Numbered from the stretch's first letter, positions 21,417-33,850 are shown. The stretch is DNA of 64,000 bases from Anisus vortex (GCA_949126835.1 OX421497.1:46865715-46929714); one strand, 5' to 3'. Notes: a model not told the origin generated them from the letters alone. Made by a program: numbers and translations.

Positions 21417-21788
21417 TGTAGAGTAAGGAGAAAGATTCCCAGAACTGTAGAGTAAGGAGAAAGATTCCCAGAACTGTGAAGTAAGGAGAAAGATTTCCAG
21501 AACTGTAAAGTAAGGAGAAAGATCCCCAGAACTGTAAAGTAAGGAGAAAGATTCCCAGACTGTAAAGTAAGGAGAAAGATTCCCAGAACTGTAAAGTAAG
21601 GAGAAAGATTCCCAGAACTGTAAAGTAAGGAGAAAGATCCCCAGAACTGTAAAGTAAGGAGAAAGATTTCCAGAACTGTAAAGTAAGGAGAAAGATCCCC
21701 AGAACTGTAAAGTAAGGAGAAAGATCCCCAGAACTGTAAAGTAAGGAGAAAGATTCCCAGAACTGTAAAGTAAGGAGAAAGATTTCCA
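21417..21788. repeat. 29-bp minisatellite, about 13 copies
   Basis: The unit contains GTAAAGTAAGGAGAAAGATT followed by CCCAGAACT; one unit near 21560 is shortened by two bases. The 143-residue minus-strand frame is repeat read-through. Confidence 0.96.
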
Positions 21789-22059
21789 TTAGCTACTGTA
21801 CACGGAGTAGAGAAATTTCATAAGATGCTACTAATCAGATTATAAACAATTACATGTTATCGTGTTTACCTTGTTTGAAGATTGCTTGTCTATTTGATCA
21901 CGTGTGTATATAATGCGTGCGCTTCATATGTAGTTCAAGATTTTTTTATTAACCACCCCACCCAAAAATGTTTCCGAAGTTCAAAACTGACTCATCTTCT
22001 AAAAGTTTCTTAAATAAATAAAAAAATAACAGACTTGCCATCATCTTTGAGTCCTAGTG

Positions 22060-22253
22060 CAGGGGTCAGCAACCTTATGGTAGTAGTGTGCCAATGAAAT
22101 TTTTTAAATTCATTCAGCATGCCATCATTCGAATTCGAAACGTCAACATGCGCCACCCGTCAATTTCTTGTATAAAAGACTTGAATTGCGTTTCCGGGAG
22201 TCTTCTTCTTGCCATTGAAATTTTCTCTGCGTGCCGTATGTTGCCGACCTCTG
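22060..22253 (+). mobile_element. H1 MITE, full length
   Basis: Ends CAGGGGTCAGCAACC and TTGCCGACCTCTG; flanks TCCTAGTG and TCACAGAG are a weakly preserved duplication. Confidence 0.8.
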
Positions 22254-23335
22254 TCACAGAGGACACTATAAACGTTAAATGAGAAAATACCTTAAAACCT
22301 TAGTAAGTCATTTAGCTATTATGTTTATAGCATTTTATTATTTTTAACAGATGCTATGGGGATGAAAGGCGGTTCAATATATTATTACGGAGCTAATTTT
22401 AGCTTGGACAAATTACTTCTACGCAGCTAAATCATTTATGACTGCGGCTTTTCGGACCCATTTTCAATCTGAATTCCTTAGAACTATAAAAATAATATTA
22501 AAAGATTGAAAAAAAAAATATATTGTAATTCTTACCATAGTTTATAACAAATAGCAAAAAAAAACAACACAAAAAACGCCAAATCTATCCCTATCCTATA
22601 TAACCTAACCGATGACCGATACTAACTATTGCTAAACATACTACAAAGCCATCCCTAACCCATATAAACTAACCGATACTAACTAGTGATGTCTATTTCA
22701 TGAAACATTTAATTCATTTTGTTATCGATTACTAAGTCTTTCGGGTCCAAATGGCCACTAAGATCATTTATTTCATCACGCTACTAGTCTATCCTGGCTT
22801 TAGAAGGCATCATTACTCATTACAACACTAGAATTTAAAAAAAAAAAGACTCATAATTACACTGAGATTTTTCTACTTAAGACCATCTTTCCAGCATTAG
22901 GTTCTAAATACTTGTTTTCATAATAATGATAGACAAATTATGTATTTATACCGAACAATAAATGTAATTAATAATCTAATTACTTACTACTTTACTGGCA
23001 TTGGTTATTGTTACTGTAACCCGCAAAATGCTAGCCTTGTAGATAAAAATAGCCTTCTTCTGACCACGTGATCACGGAGAGAGACATCAAAGGAAAACAC
23101 AAAATGCCACCAAGGATAATTTCACGTAGGAAAATTGGACCTTTCGTGGACCTACGCTGATTAGCCTAGATCATAATAGGAGTTAAATATATGCTATAAA
23201 GCCACGGCCGTTTCTAATGCCTGGGAGGGCTGATGCACGTATCCTTTTAGCCTACTATATATATATATCTATATACATATTCATAAATATGTAGGCCCTA
23301 CAATACAGAAAAGAACTATTATTTTCTTTGTAAAA
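22254..23335. other. AT-rich intergenic DNA
   Basis: No gene is seen. CTAACCGATACTAACTA-type sequence is repeated near 22605-22685. Confidence 0.55.
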
Positions 23336-24345
23336 CATTTAGAACTACAGACACTTAACAGAACAACAGACACATTACATTTAGAACTAGAAACACATAA
23401 CAGAACTACAGACACATAACATTTAGAACTACAGACACATTACATTTAGAACTAGAAACACATAACAGAACTACAGACACATACCATTTAGAACTAGAAA
23501 CACATAACAGAACTACAGACACATAACATTTAGAACTACAGACACATAACATTTAGAACTACAGACACATAACATTTATAACTAGAAACACATAACAGAA
23601 CTACAGACACATAACATTTAGAACTACAGACACATACCATTTAGAACTACAGACACATTACATTTAGAACTAGAAACACATAACAGAACTACAGACACAT
23701 ACCATTTAGAACAAAAAACACATAACAGAACTACAGACACATAACATTTAGAACTACAGACACATAACATTTAGAACTACAGACACATTACATTTAGAAC
23801 TAGAAACACATAACAGAACTACAGACATATAACATTTAGAACTACAGACACATACCATTTAGAACTAGAAACACATAACAGAACAACAGACACATTACAC
23901 TTAGAACTACAGACACATAACATTTAGAACTACAGACACATAACATTTAGAACTACAGACACATAACATTTAGAACTAGAAACACATAACAGAACAACAG
24001 ACACATTACATTTAGAGCTAGAAATACATAACAGAACTACAGACACATAACATTTAGAACTAGAAACACATAACAGAACTACAGACACATTACATTTAGA
24101 ACTAGAAACACATAACGGAACAACAGACACATTACATTTAGAACTAGAAACACATAACAGAACTACAGACACAAAACATTTAGAACTACAGACACATACC
24201 ATTTAGAACTAGAAACACATAATATAACTACAGACACATAACATTTAGAACTACAGACACATACCATTTAGAACTAGAAACACATACAACTTAAAACTAA
24301 AAACACAGATCATTTAAAACTACAGACATATAACAAAACTAAAGA
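23336..24345. repeat. composite minisatellite of two alternating submotifs
   Basis: About 1 kb built from GAACTACAGACACATAACAT (plus TTA, 23 bp) and GAACTAGAAACACATAACA (19 bp) in irregular alternation, decaying at the right end. The minus-strand SSKC(N/Y)VSVV frame is an artefact. Confidence 0.95.
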
Positions 24346-24902
24346 CACTGATCAAACCATTGAACTACAAAAATAACAGTCAATTCCCTATAGTTTTAAG
24401 CCCCCCCCCCCCCTCCCCACTAATGTGTGTTGCATCTCTAGCAAGCGTCTTGAAGCACTTGTAAGAATTAATGAAAACGTTGATTTAATCACAAAAGTAC
24501 TTGTGCCGGTCTAACACTCTAGCCCACAGATAGCAGTCCCCCCGACAGTTGTTTGAAGTCTTCCGATTCTTCTATAGATGTCGTCCTCCGACTCTGATAA
24601 AACTAGACTCTGTATAAAGTGTGTCGAGGGGGGGGGGGGAGATAAAGGTGGAATTATCAGGGTCCAGGAGTGGGTGAAGTGGCAATTTTCTACCCAAAAT
24701 GCGTGACCCCATTTTTTTTTTAATTCTTTCTTCTTTTTTTTTATTTTTTGTGTTTGTCTTTTTGGTCTCATCTATAGCCCAAGTGCCTGGCCACTTGTAC
24801 AAACGGCCAGATTGGGAAAAGAGCGGGAAAATACTTGAAACATGTGGAAGTTGTCTGCTGGAATTGTTTTATCAGAAGTCGCATGGAGTGTTACATTTCT
24901 GT
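24346..24902. other. intergenic DNA with C and G runs
   Basis: A C-run near 24401, a G-run near 24630 and T-rich DNA near 24711-24750. No recognised gene. Confidence 0.5.
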
Positions 24903-24908
24903 CTCTCG

Positions 24909-24986
<78 letters not shown>
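24903..24986. repeat. CT microsatellite
   Basis: (TC)n with a few TATC interruptions. Confidence 0.95.
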
Positions 24987-24987
<1 letters not shown>

Positions 24988-25187
24988 TTCTGCCTGCCTC
25001 ACTCTTTTATCTCCTCTTAGTTTTCTCCTTATCAATATTCTGCTCCATTTTAACTTACAGACCAGTTCAAAAGAGAAAGCTAATAATAACTTAATTTTCT
25101 CCCAATTTGACATATTTTTCTATTACCTTTGCCAGATACCTTGTCAGAAAATGTCGGTAACCTTCCCTTCTGCCGATTTCTGCATTA

Positions 25188-25410
25188 CAGGGTACGGTGG
25201 CCGAGCGGCAGTGCGTTCGTCTGGCGTAAAGAAGGTTCAGGGTTCAAATCCTGGTGAAGACTAGGATTTTTTTTTTCCGGGCCTGGAGGGTGTCCCTGAG
25301 TCTACCCAACTCTGATGGGTACTTAACTTTAGTTGTGGTAAAGTAAAGGCGGCTGTGCGTTGTGCTGGCCACACATCCCCTAGTATGCCGTGGCCACAGA
25401 AACTGGTGGG
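25188..25410 (+). mobile_element. tRNA-derived SINE (S1), near full length
   Basis: Box A TGGCCGAGCGGCAGTG starts near 25198 and box B GGTTCAAATC is at 25241-25250. The body follows to GGCCACAGAAACTGGTGG, where it meets a second, opposite copy. Confidence 0.88.
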
Positions 25411-25516
25411 CTCAGGGACACCCTCCAGACGCGAGAACAAATCTCTGGCCTTCACCAGGGTTCGAACCCAGGACCTTCGGTACGCCAGCCGAATGCGATC
25501 GGCCACCATGCCCCTT
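25411..25516 (-). mobile_element. tRNA-derived SINE (S1), 5' part, convergent with its neighbour
   Basis: The reverse complement gives the S1 head (GCATGGTGGCCGATC, box B GGGTTCGAACCC) up to GGGTGTCCCTGAG. It is fused tail-side to the plus copy, and both lack their 3' termini. Confidence 0.85.
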
Positions 25517-27130
25517 CTTTGGACATAGCTAACATACAAAAAAAAGCTTCTCCAAAAAATCCTAAATTTTCGTTATTGTTTGTAGGTTTTTTTTATTTCA
25601 TCCAAAACTTGAAATTCACCCTCAAAACTATTTTCTTTATGAGGTTACCTTCCCTTTGGGAGTGATGGTGCTGTTGTAATCGGCAACGAGTCCATGTGCT
25701 AATGTTCAGCTCGATGGGATAATGTTATGTGACTGAATTAGCCTTCCAAATATTTTTGCTTGCTGCCACAACAACAAAAAAACAAAAACGCGAAATATAA
25801 ATAATATTAACGATTTTTTTTTAAAAGAACCGAAATAATTTTTTTCCCAACATAAATTGATTGACATAATGACATATCACAAAGTGGCATCAATGTCTTA
25901 TCTGATGGCTAGTGACAGATGACAGATCATCTGAGCCCATCTGTCAGCCTCCGGGCAGTAGGTGAGACATGCCTTCAAGTTACTCAGGTGTTTTTAATGT
26001 TTATAAGTGTATTAGCTCTGTGTATATTTAGTTAGTTAGAGTGTAAATAGTTAGTTTGTTTTAATATATGCTGTTATTGTAAGCATATCGGTGGTTTCCA
26101 CACTTCGCCAGTTATTAAGCCGATTGGTACAGCCTAAACACCATCCCAAACCTGTCACTAAAAACAACTACGTTTACTTCATAACAAAACTATTTTTACT
26201 TCAGACAAAACTATGATAACTTAAAGTCAGTTATGTCCCATTACAACTGGTCTATTCCCCTTAAACTTATCGTCATTTATTTCCCCTTGCAATCAGTCGC
26301 GTCCCACTGATCTATAAAAAAAATGGATAGCGCCCCTATATTAAATGTGTATGCGCAAATTGAAGCCAAAATGAATAGTGGGAAAGGGGAATTCACTACA
26401 TAAGCGAGTTACAGGAATAAATCACTTATGATTAGAACAAATCCATTCGATAAAAAGAAAGTCTAAGCAAATGAAATGTCTTTACAGGTCAGTGTTTAGA
26501 AAATATAATTTCATAGATAAGTGAAAGTCACGTGAAAGCCTATTTATTTTGACTTCAAGAATGTTACTTCCAAGCCTAATCCATTCTTTTTATAGATCAG
26601 TGGTCGCGTCCCCATTACAAACCGAAAGAAGCTCTTTAAGGCATAAAAACAAAAAAAGTATTAACCAATTTTTTTTTATTAAGTTTTTTTTTTACTTTTA
26701 AATTGTTATGTTTTTTGTTTTGTATTTGTTTTGTTTTTTATTTCAGCCACTATGTTAAAAAAAGCCACATCCATTTTTTTTTAAAATTGGAAGTATGTAA
26801 GAAAAAAGTAACCACAAACAATGTCTTCATTGTTGAGATATGAAAGGTTCTAGAGGGTTAAATACCGGGCGATATGGGGGGGGGGGGGGAGAGGGGGCGG
26901 GGCTTGGGGGTGGCACAAAAACATTATCGGTCCATCTGTCCATCCCGGCTGCTGCGTAGATTTCATGATATCGCCACCCCCCACCCCCCTTACGCTTCAG
27001 CTACAACTCCCCCACCTTCCCTCCCTCAAGCATTACACTCAAGGTGTTACCTTACACCTGGCATGACGGATCTCCACAGACAATTATCACTTTGTTCGGT
27101 CTTCTCTATTGGCGATGAGGTGTGAAAGCT
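25517..27130. other. AT-rich intergenic DNA
   Basis: No gene is recognised. It contains a copy of conserved repeat C at 26086-26134 and a G-run near 26876-26889. Confidence 0.5.
26086..26134 (+). repeat. conserved dispersed repeat C, short copy
   Basis: AAGCATATCGGTGGTTTCCA followed by CACTTCGCCAG matches the longer copies at 41155 (plus) and 45421 (minus). Confidence 0.6.
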
Positions 27131-27149
27131 TGGAAAAGGGGGGGGTGGT

Positions 27150-27260
27150 GGTGTTTACGCGTAGTTGTACTTAGACGTAGTTTGAGGTAGACGTAGGTCG
27201 AAGTAGGTGTAGCAGGAAGTAGGAATTATTGTTTGATATAGGCGTAGGATGAATTCGTCG
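27150..27260. repeat. degenerate GACGTAGTTTGA-type tandem repeat, left part
   Basis: Imperfect 12- to 18-bp units of the GACGTAG/AGGCGTAG type. The same repeat resumes at 27662, so a LINE-B copy interrupts it. Confidence 0.6.
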
Positions 27261-27271
27261 TAAAATTAAGT

Positions 27272-27665
27272 AATAATAGTAATATGTGTATAGCGCTGCC
27301 AACAAAAATAATGTAAGCTCATAGCGCATTTAACATACAACTAAGAACACGGGTATAAAGTCTAGGTTAAGAAATATAAAACTAATTGATGATTTAAAAC
27401 TAAACAAACATGGGCCAAATGAAATAAATGAAGCAATAACCGACCTAACATATAAGTAAGACAGTAAGGGTCTAAAACATGTAAGGTCTCTAAGGTAATT
27501 ATTCAAATAATGAGTTAAAGTTTTTTTTTAAAGTAACAATAGAGCTTGTTCGCCTGAGTTGAATGGGCACTTCGGACCGGATATTGAGAAGACTAAGGTC
27601 AATGGTCGTCAGAGAAAAAAGGGGCACCAGAAGCGAGGAGTCGGCAGAACGATGTGTTCATAGTT
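27272..27665 (-). mobile_element. LINE-B 3' fragment
   Basis: The reverse complement aligns with 32310-32729, including GACGACC(G/A)TTGGCCTTA-like sequence, CTTACTTATA, GCGC(T)ATGAGCTTACATTA and the GCGCTATA-plus-ATTATT tail. It carries the last coding remnants and the 3' UTR, with no open frame. Confidence 0.8.
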
Positions 27666-27790
27666 TGATGTAAGCGTAGGAAGTCGTAAGCGTAAGATGA
27701 AGTAGACGTAGAATGGAGAAGAATAAAGTATAGACTAGTTTGATGTAGGCATAGGTTCACGCAGGCGTAGACTAGATCCGACGTAGCAAT
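27662..27790. repeat. degenerate GACGTAGTTTGA-type tandem repeat, right part
   Basis: It continues the unit type seen at 27150-27260 (GTTTGATGTAAGCGTAGG, GTTTGATGTAGGCATAGG). Confidence 0.6.
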
Positions 27791-28861
27791 ACTATCGTAT
27801 ATCAAACACAGTGTCTAAACACGTCTAGTCATGCCCTCCCCTCCTGGCGCCCCCTAGTCCCCCCCCCCCACATGCTACATAAACCTCTTTTTTAAAACAC
27901 CCTGTAAGCTGACGCCTGTTAACTTTCGTTTGAATTATGGCGCGAAATTAAAGAACGAACCGGATATACTTTCATCCCTCTGAAAACACTATAGTAAAAA
28001 CAAAGCGGGGATAACATAATATAATGGATAAAGAGCAGTCGGCAGCTAAAAAAATTGAATAGAAGAACATTTTCCTTAAGCATACGTTTTTTTTATAAGA
28101 TTGTTGCTCCCGCCCCCCCCCCCCCCCCCTCCTTTTTGGCGCTCTTGACTAAATTTTTATCGATGCTAATTTGTCCAAACACTTCCAGCAGAAGTGAAAT
28201 CAAAAGAAATCTGAAACTGGAGAAAAAAGACGGGTAACGTTTTAGAAGGAGACCGCCCCTTCCACCCTCACACATGTAGACACACGCACACCTACCCTAC
28301 CCCCCCACACACACACACACGCACGCACCTACCCCCCCCCTTCCCCCCCCCCCCCACTCTATTGGCCTAAAATTACAGACGATACATAATGTTTGTTTTA
28401 GCAGACGGCTATTTCTAACCTGTCGTTGAAAAGATGATCTTAAATCACTCCCACCCCCACCCCCCTCCCCCAGTTTCCCCACCTCCACCACCATGCTCCT
28501 CCCTAAACGCCACCCTGCCTTCAAATGTTAAATGTTTTTGAAAAGAACGAAAAAAAAAGTTGCATGTTTTCTCCAAAATATAACTTTCATCTCCTGCAGT
28601 TTCCGGTTAGGAGAGCTCTATGTTTGATCTTGTAAAAAAAACTTTTAACTTCATAGAATCTATCATTCGTCGTCCATCAACAAAGTCTAAACAACAAAAA
28701 ATTTTGTAGTCTATAGATCTATATGGAGATTCAAAGTTTTCAGATGTCAAACAAATATAGTCTAGTTTTATTTCCATCATTATTTATTTCTTTTCTTTTT
28801 TTTGTAACAGTTTCGTGTGTTTAAGATCAGTGTGGCCAGGTTTTTATTGTGGAAGAAAGCC
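27791..28861. other. intergenic DNA with C-rich blocks
   Basis: C-runs near 27860, 28106-28130 and 28335-28357, and a CA microsatellite near 28305-28322. No gene is recognised. Confidence 0.55.
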
Positions 28862-28901
<40 letters not shown>

Positions 28902-28902
28902 G

Positions 28903-28948
<46 letters not shown>

Positions 28949-29122
28949 AAGATAGATATACAGATATACATAAAGAGAGATAGATAGACAGTCAGACATA
29001 CAGATAGATAGACAGACAGAGAGACAGATAGATAGATAGAGAGACAGACAGGCAGACAGACAGAATGATAAATAGATGGATAGATAGACAGACAGGCAGA
29101 CAGACAGACAGACAGATAGATA
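28862..29122. repeat. GATA/GACA microsatellite
   Basis: Pure GATA passes rightward into mixed GATA, GACA and GGCA units. Confidence 0.95.
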
Positions 29123-29552
29123 AAATAAAATATAAAATAAAAATAATAACTGATGAAGCTACATTGAAATGATTGAATGGTTTCCCTTGTTTAAGAGTAC
29201 TCGTGACTGCCCCACACGACCTTGTTAAGTAAATAATAATATTTAATAACAAAATTAATAACACCTTGTACGGTTACAATCCTGATTCTTCCAGGCGTAG
29301 ACTTGTAAGGTTGTTCCTTTTTATTATTATTATTATTATTGAATCTGGACATTGCAATGAGTATTTTTTTCTTCCAAATTGTTTTTTATTGGTGTCAGTG
29401 ATAATGTCCCTTTGTGCAGCTAGCGCCATGACTTCTATTCAGTAGTCGAATCTCAAACAAAAAAGCGATACTTGTGTATTGGAGGTATCGATAAAACATC
29501 GACTCTTTTATATTTTATAATTAGTTTTCTACATGTGAATGTATACATGCTA
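29123..29552. other. unassigned spacer
   Basis: Contains (TTA)n near 29323-29340; nothing else recognised. Confidence 0.5.
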
Positions 29553-29569
29553 TGTGTGTGTGTGTGTGG

Positions 29570-29645
<76 letters not shown>
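29553..29645. repeat. TG microsatellite
   Basis: (TG)n with one interruption by a short G-run near 29569. Confidence 0.95.
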
Positions 29646-29648
<3 letters not shown>

Positions 29649-29977
29649 GGGGAAGGGACGGCAGCTGGTAGCGTTATTTAATTAAACGTGTGTGGGTCTT
29701 TAAGTTTGATGAACAGGTGTTTATTATTTAGTCCGCCAAGTCAATAAAAACAGTTTCAAGAGATTTATTCTGGAATGTTGTACATGAAAGCACCCCCGCC
29801 CCACTACCTCGGTCCTTTCACCAACGGTACACCTAAACAACCCCCGCCCCCCCCCTCCCCTCCATCGCAGTTTTCTATAGATACTTTATTTTAAAGAACT
29901 CTTTAAAATATGTTTTCACTTTTTGGTCATTAAACCGTTTTCTCCCTGGATGGGAGTCTTTGATATTTATTTTTTTT

Positions 29978-30008
<31 letters not shown>

Positions 30009-30410
30009 CGGGGTCAAGTCCATCGACAGACAGACCTCCTTCTGTGTGTGAGCATGCGTAGTGGCGTTGCATAAGTTTATCTGAGTGACGGTTGGACAAG
30101 AATCTGGGTTGTTCTAGTGTTTGTTTTTTAAAAACTGCTGCGGGGGGGGGGGGGGGGGGATATAATGATCACAGGGTAAATGGGCGTAAATTACATTTTT
30201 TATTGAAAACTGTTGGTGATTTTTTATTCATGTACACTGACAGACAGACGAACACACGCCGACAGAAGTTACACTTAGATATATGTTTAAAAAAATTGAC
30301 AGGACTATGGTACACATATAGGTCTACATACATGCAAGCTTAGGCTATATACATGCAATTAGACATACTAGTAAATGGAGATATAGACAGACGGGCAGAT
30401 AGCTTGATCT
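29646..30410. other. unassigned, with T-run/G-run junctions
   Basis: A T-rich run followed by about 20 G near 29968-30008, and another G-run near 30142-30159. No gene is recognised. Confidence 0.55.
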
Positions 30411-30730
30411 AAATAGATAGAAAGATAGGTAGACAGATTGTTTAATAGATTGATAGATAAATAGATAAATAGATAAATAGATAAATAGATAAATAGATAA
30501 ATAGATAAATAGATAAATAGATAAATAGATAAATAGATAAATAGATAAATAGATAAATAGATAAATAGATAAATAGATAAATAGATAAATAGATAAATAG
30601 ATAAATAGATAAATAGATAAATAGATAAATAGATAAATAGATAAATAGATAAATAGATAAATAGATAAATAGATAAATAGATAAATAGATAAATAGATAA
30701 ATAGATAAATAGATAGATAGATTCAATAGA
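30411..30730. repeat. ATAGATAA octamer array
   Basis: About 33 nearly perfect 8-bp units flanked by simple GATA units. The minus-strand FIYLSIYL frames are artefacts. Confidence 0.97.
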
Positions 30731-31299
30731 TAGACAATTTAACAATAAGAAAGAATAGGAAGGTACCAACAAACAAAAATATTCCATATATTTATTTGTT
30801 TACCTATTTGTCTTTCTTGTCTTGTACCCCGTCTTCCAATTTCTACCTGTACAACAATGTAAACTCTGGAGGAGAATAAGAATCGGGGGCGGAGGGTGGA
30901 GGGGGTGAAGGGGCGTGGAACGATGTCATAAAGATTGCACACACACACACGCACACGCACATACAATAGAAGATGGAAAGACTTTTTTATGAGGCGAACA
31001 AGATAAGGACGATAACTCGCAGGCGAGAAAAAAATGTTTTTCGAGTCGTACCTCTCTAGCCTCCCCTTCCTGAGATTGCTATCAACCATCTCCAGGTATT
31101 TCTCTACACCCCCCCCCCCTCTCTCTTCTCCCTTTTCCAGAACCCGCCCCATACACCACAACTGCAGTCCGTGTGCTCCTGATTGTCTGTAAGGTATAAG
31201 AGCGTAAGGCCAAGTGGATGAGTTGAATGTGATGCGGATCTGTGTGCGTGGACAATAGGAGTTCGCAACTCTCTTTTAGTATATTGAGGGAGGGGGGAG
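30731..31299. other. unassigned intergenic DNA
   Basis: The minus-strand frame at 30739-31161 shows no recognised domain and overlaps CA- and C-rich low complexity. Confidence 0.5.
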
Positions 31300-31558
31300 A
31301 GGCACGGTGATCAGCGCGTTCGGCTGGCGTACCGAAGGTTCTGGGTTTGAATCCTGGTGAAGGCTAGGATTTGTTTCCCTGGGTGCTGGAGGGTGTCCCT
31401 GAGTCTACCCAGCTCCGATTGGGTACCTGACATTAGTTGTGGTAAAGTAAAGGCGGCTGGGCACTGTGCTGGCCACACAGTCCCCTAGTAAGCCGTGGCC
31501 ACAGAAACTAGCTTCCCCGGCCCTATGATTAATTTGGTCCGAAATGTGCTTTACTCTT
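31300..31558 (+). mobile_element. tRNA-derived SINE (S1), full length
   Basis: A tRNA-like head (box A degenerate: CGGTGATCAGCGCG; box B GGGTTTGAATCC), body and 3' end with TTTGGTCCGAAATG. One of the most complete copies here. Confidence 0.88.
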
Positions 31559-32094
31559 TTACTGACCTGTCTTGGCTAACTCATAACACTTTTGGAAAGT
31601 GACAATGAACAATAAACAGTATGAACAATATTTTATTTGCCACAAAGTACATCAGTACCATAAAGGCATAATCAAAGACAATTAAACTGATGTCCCCTTT
31701 TGCGAGCTTTGTTGTCTCCCTTAGAGGGCGTGCCTGTCTGCGAGTGGTGCGCAATGTAAACGGACAGCTTGGCACGGAAGTTGAATGGCGAAGAACAAAA
31801 AAGAGGGGGGGAAGTGACGTATGAAAGTGACGTGGCAGCAGACGAGAGTTGAGACAGGAGAAGTGATTTGACGGCGATAGGGTGAGTGATCAAGCTGTTA
31901 GCATAAGTAGTGCTGTCATTCGTGGCGTATGAATATACAATGTTAGCATATTTGTCATCGTTTGTATCTGTATATAAAATATTTACAAGAAAAGTACCTG
32001 TTTTATTGGAGTTGATTTATAATGGCGTACATTTGTGTGATAGTGTGTGTGTATGTGTGTGTGTATGCGTGTGTGTTCAGTAGAGATTGATTAA
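31559..32094. other. unassigned intergenic DNA with CRE-like sites
   Basis: Two TGACGT motifs 12-13 bp apart near 31817-31835 and a (TG)n stretch near 32040-32075. No gene is recognised. Confidence 0.45.
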
Positions 32095-32729
32095 ACTCAT
32101 TGAACAAGGATTTTAAATATATTCAAAACAGTGCCGCCCGCCTGGTCGTGCGTAAGTCAAGGCGTGATTCTGTGACAGTCCTCCTGCGTCGGCTGCACTG
32201 GCTCCCTGTGAAAGCCAGAATTGAATACAAAATGGCGCTACTTTGCCATCAGTGCCTTTTTAATAACGAGATGCCGTCCTATCTCAAGGAACTAATTACA
32301 CCATAATATGTCCCGCAAAGAATACTTCGTTCTGCCAACTCATCGCTTTTGGAAGAGCCCCGTTTCTCTCTGACGACCGTTGGCCTTAAAGCCTTCTCAG
32401 TATCCGATCCAAAGGTGTTAAATCTAGTTCCCGTTCAACTCAGGCTAACAAGCTCTATTGATACTTTATAAAAGAACTTAAAAACTCATTATTTCAAGAT
32501 TTACCTTAGTTAACATTTAACATGCTTTAGACCCTTACTGTCTTACTTATAGGATGGGTCAGTTAAATGCTACATTTATTTGATTTTTTAACAGTTTTTT
32601 TTTATATCATCAGTTAGCTTTGTCTCCTAGCCTAGAGTAATGTCCGTGTTCTTAGTTGTATGTTAAATGCGCTCTGAGCTTACATTAAGTTTGTTGGCAG
32701 CGCTATATAAATATTATTATTATTATTTT
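32095..32729 (+). pseudogene. LINE-B ORF2 C-terminus and 3' UTR
   Basis: The frame at 32100-32306 reads FKYIQNSAARLVVRKSRRDS followed by VTVLLRRLHWLPVKARIEYK and ALLCHQCLFN. This is the block after the reverse transcriptase of CR1/RTE-X-like non-LTR retrotransposons (QN-AARLV, L--LHWLPV--RI-YK). A TAA at 32304-32306 breaks it; homologous residues continue in the same frame (RILRSANSSLLEEPRFS). The 3' UTR ends with GTTGGCAGCGCTATATAA and an ATTATT tail. The element is 5'-truncated, with no polymerase core. Copies at 27272 and 19008 share the tail. Confidence 0.82.
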
Positions 32730-32875
32730 ATTCGTCACAGAAGGAAAAGAAAATTGAACTAAACATCAAACAGGCTTCATGAAAATAAACTTTTACAAAT
32801 GTAATAAGAACAGAAAACTAAAATGATATCTCACATCAACATGTATCTTCAATATGAGACCCATTAAATAAAGAA

Positions 32876-33275
32876 AACATTATAAAATTAGAACAAATTC
32901 AGAAAAGAGATGCAAGGTTAATTACTAGCGAATATTCACAGCTTACAAGAGTAACACCAATAGTTAAATCACTAAACCTAAGGACACTAGAGGACAGAAG
33001 GAAAAAGAGTAAAGTAGTAATAATATATAAGGCCTTAAATTCGAAATTAGAAATGCAGCACAAAATCAATCTGTTACGAAGCTCAGATAAGCATAATGAC
33101 TATAACACTTTCCTTATCCTTTATGCGAGAAAAAATGCATATAGATTCTCTTTCTTCCCGATAAGAAAAACTTAACATCATTTTGAAAATAAAATGCAAA
33201 ACTAGACTCGGACAAGCGTAAGGACGCAATAATCTTCTGTATATGAGGAGCGTCTGTAAAATATAATAAGAATAC
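32876..33275 (+). pseudogene. LINE-A ORF2 C-terminus
   Basis: An open stretch reads IIKLEQIQKRDARLITSEYS, then TRVTPIVKSLNLRTLEDRR and KVVIIYKALN. This is the classic post-reverse-transcriptase segment of CR1/Jockey-type elements (IE--Q-RAAR-I, L-W--L--RR, YK--N). Further on is an AYRFSFFP block after a frame change, then the family tail with GGACGCAATAATCTTCTGTA and GAGCGTCTGTAA. It is the longest LINE-A fragment in the window. It lies about 150 bp after LINE-B in the same orientation. Confidence 0.82.
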
Positions 33276-33383
33276 GAAAGAGAGTCTTTTACAAAAGTTT
33301 CGATAAATAAAAGAAAGCTTATAAACGAATAATGTATCATTGTAAAATCGGAGAGTAGCCTAAGAGAAATATGAGAGTATGTC

Positions 33384-33850
33384 TTTGTTCTCTCTGAGAC
33401 TATGTCTGGATGTATATACATTTGTTCTCTCTGAGACTATGTCTGGATGTATATACATTTGTTCTCTCTGAGACTATGTCTGGATGTATATACATTTGTT
33501 CTCTCTGAGACTATGTCTGGATGTATATACATTTGTTCTCTCTGAGACTATGTCTGGATGTATATACATTTGTTCTCTCTGAGACTATGTCTGGATGTAT
33601 ATACATTTGTTCTCTCTGAGACTATGTCTGGATGTATATACATTTGTTCTCTCTGAGACTATGTCTGGATGTATATACATTTGTTCTCTCTGAGACTATG
33701 TCTGGATGTATATACATTTGTTCTCTCTGAGACTATGTCTGGATGTATATACATTTGTTCTCTCTGAGACTATGTCTGGATGTATATACATTTGTTCTCT
33801 CTGAGACTATGTCTGGATGTAGACTATATACATTTGTTCTCTCTGAGACT
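33384..33850. repeat. 37-bp minisatellite, about 12.6 copies
   Basis: The unit carries TTGTTCTCTCTGAGACTATG and TCTGGATGTATATACAT. Units are nearly identical; the last complete one has an AGACTA insertion near 33820. Confidence 0.97.

Noticed and set aside
21358..21789. 143-residue minus-strand frame with repeated LLTLQFW
   Set aside because: It is the 29-bp minisatellite read in a frame that happens to lack stops.
25198..25260. Possible tRNA gene with box A and box B
   Set aside because: The tRNA-like head continues into a shared 150-bp body present in many copies, so it is a SINE. The same holds for 47140, 55196 and 31300.
30368..30787. Open frames of Phe-Ile-Tyr-Leu-Ser repeats
   Set aside because: Translation of an ATAGATAA octamer array. 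The same applies to 5765-6169, 28780-28971, 34988-35374 and 55479-55801.
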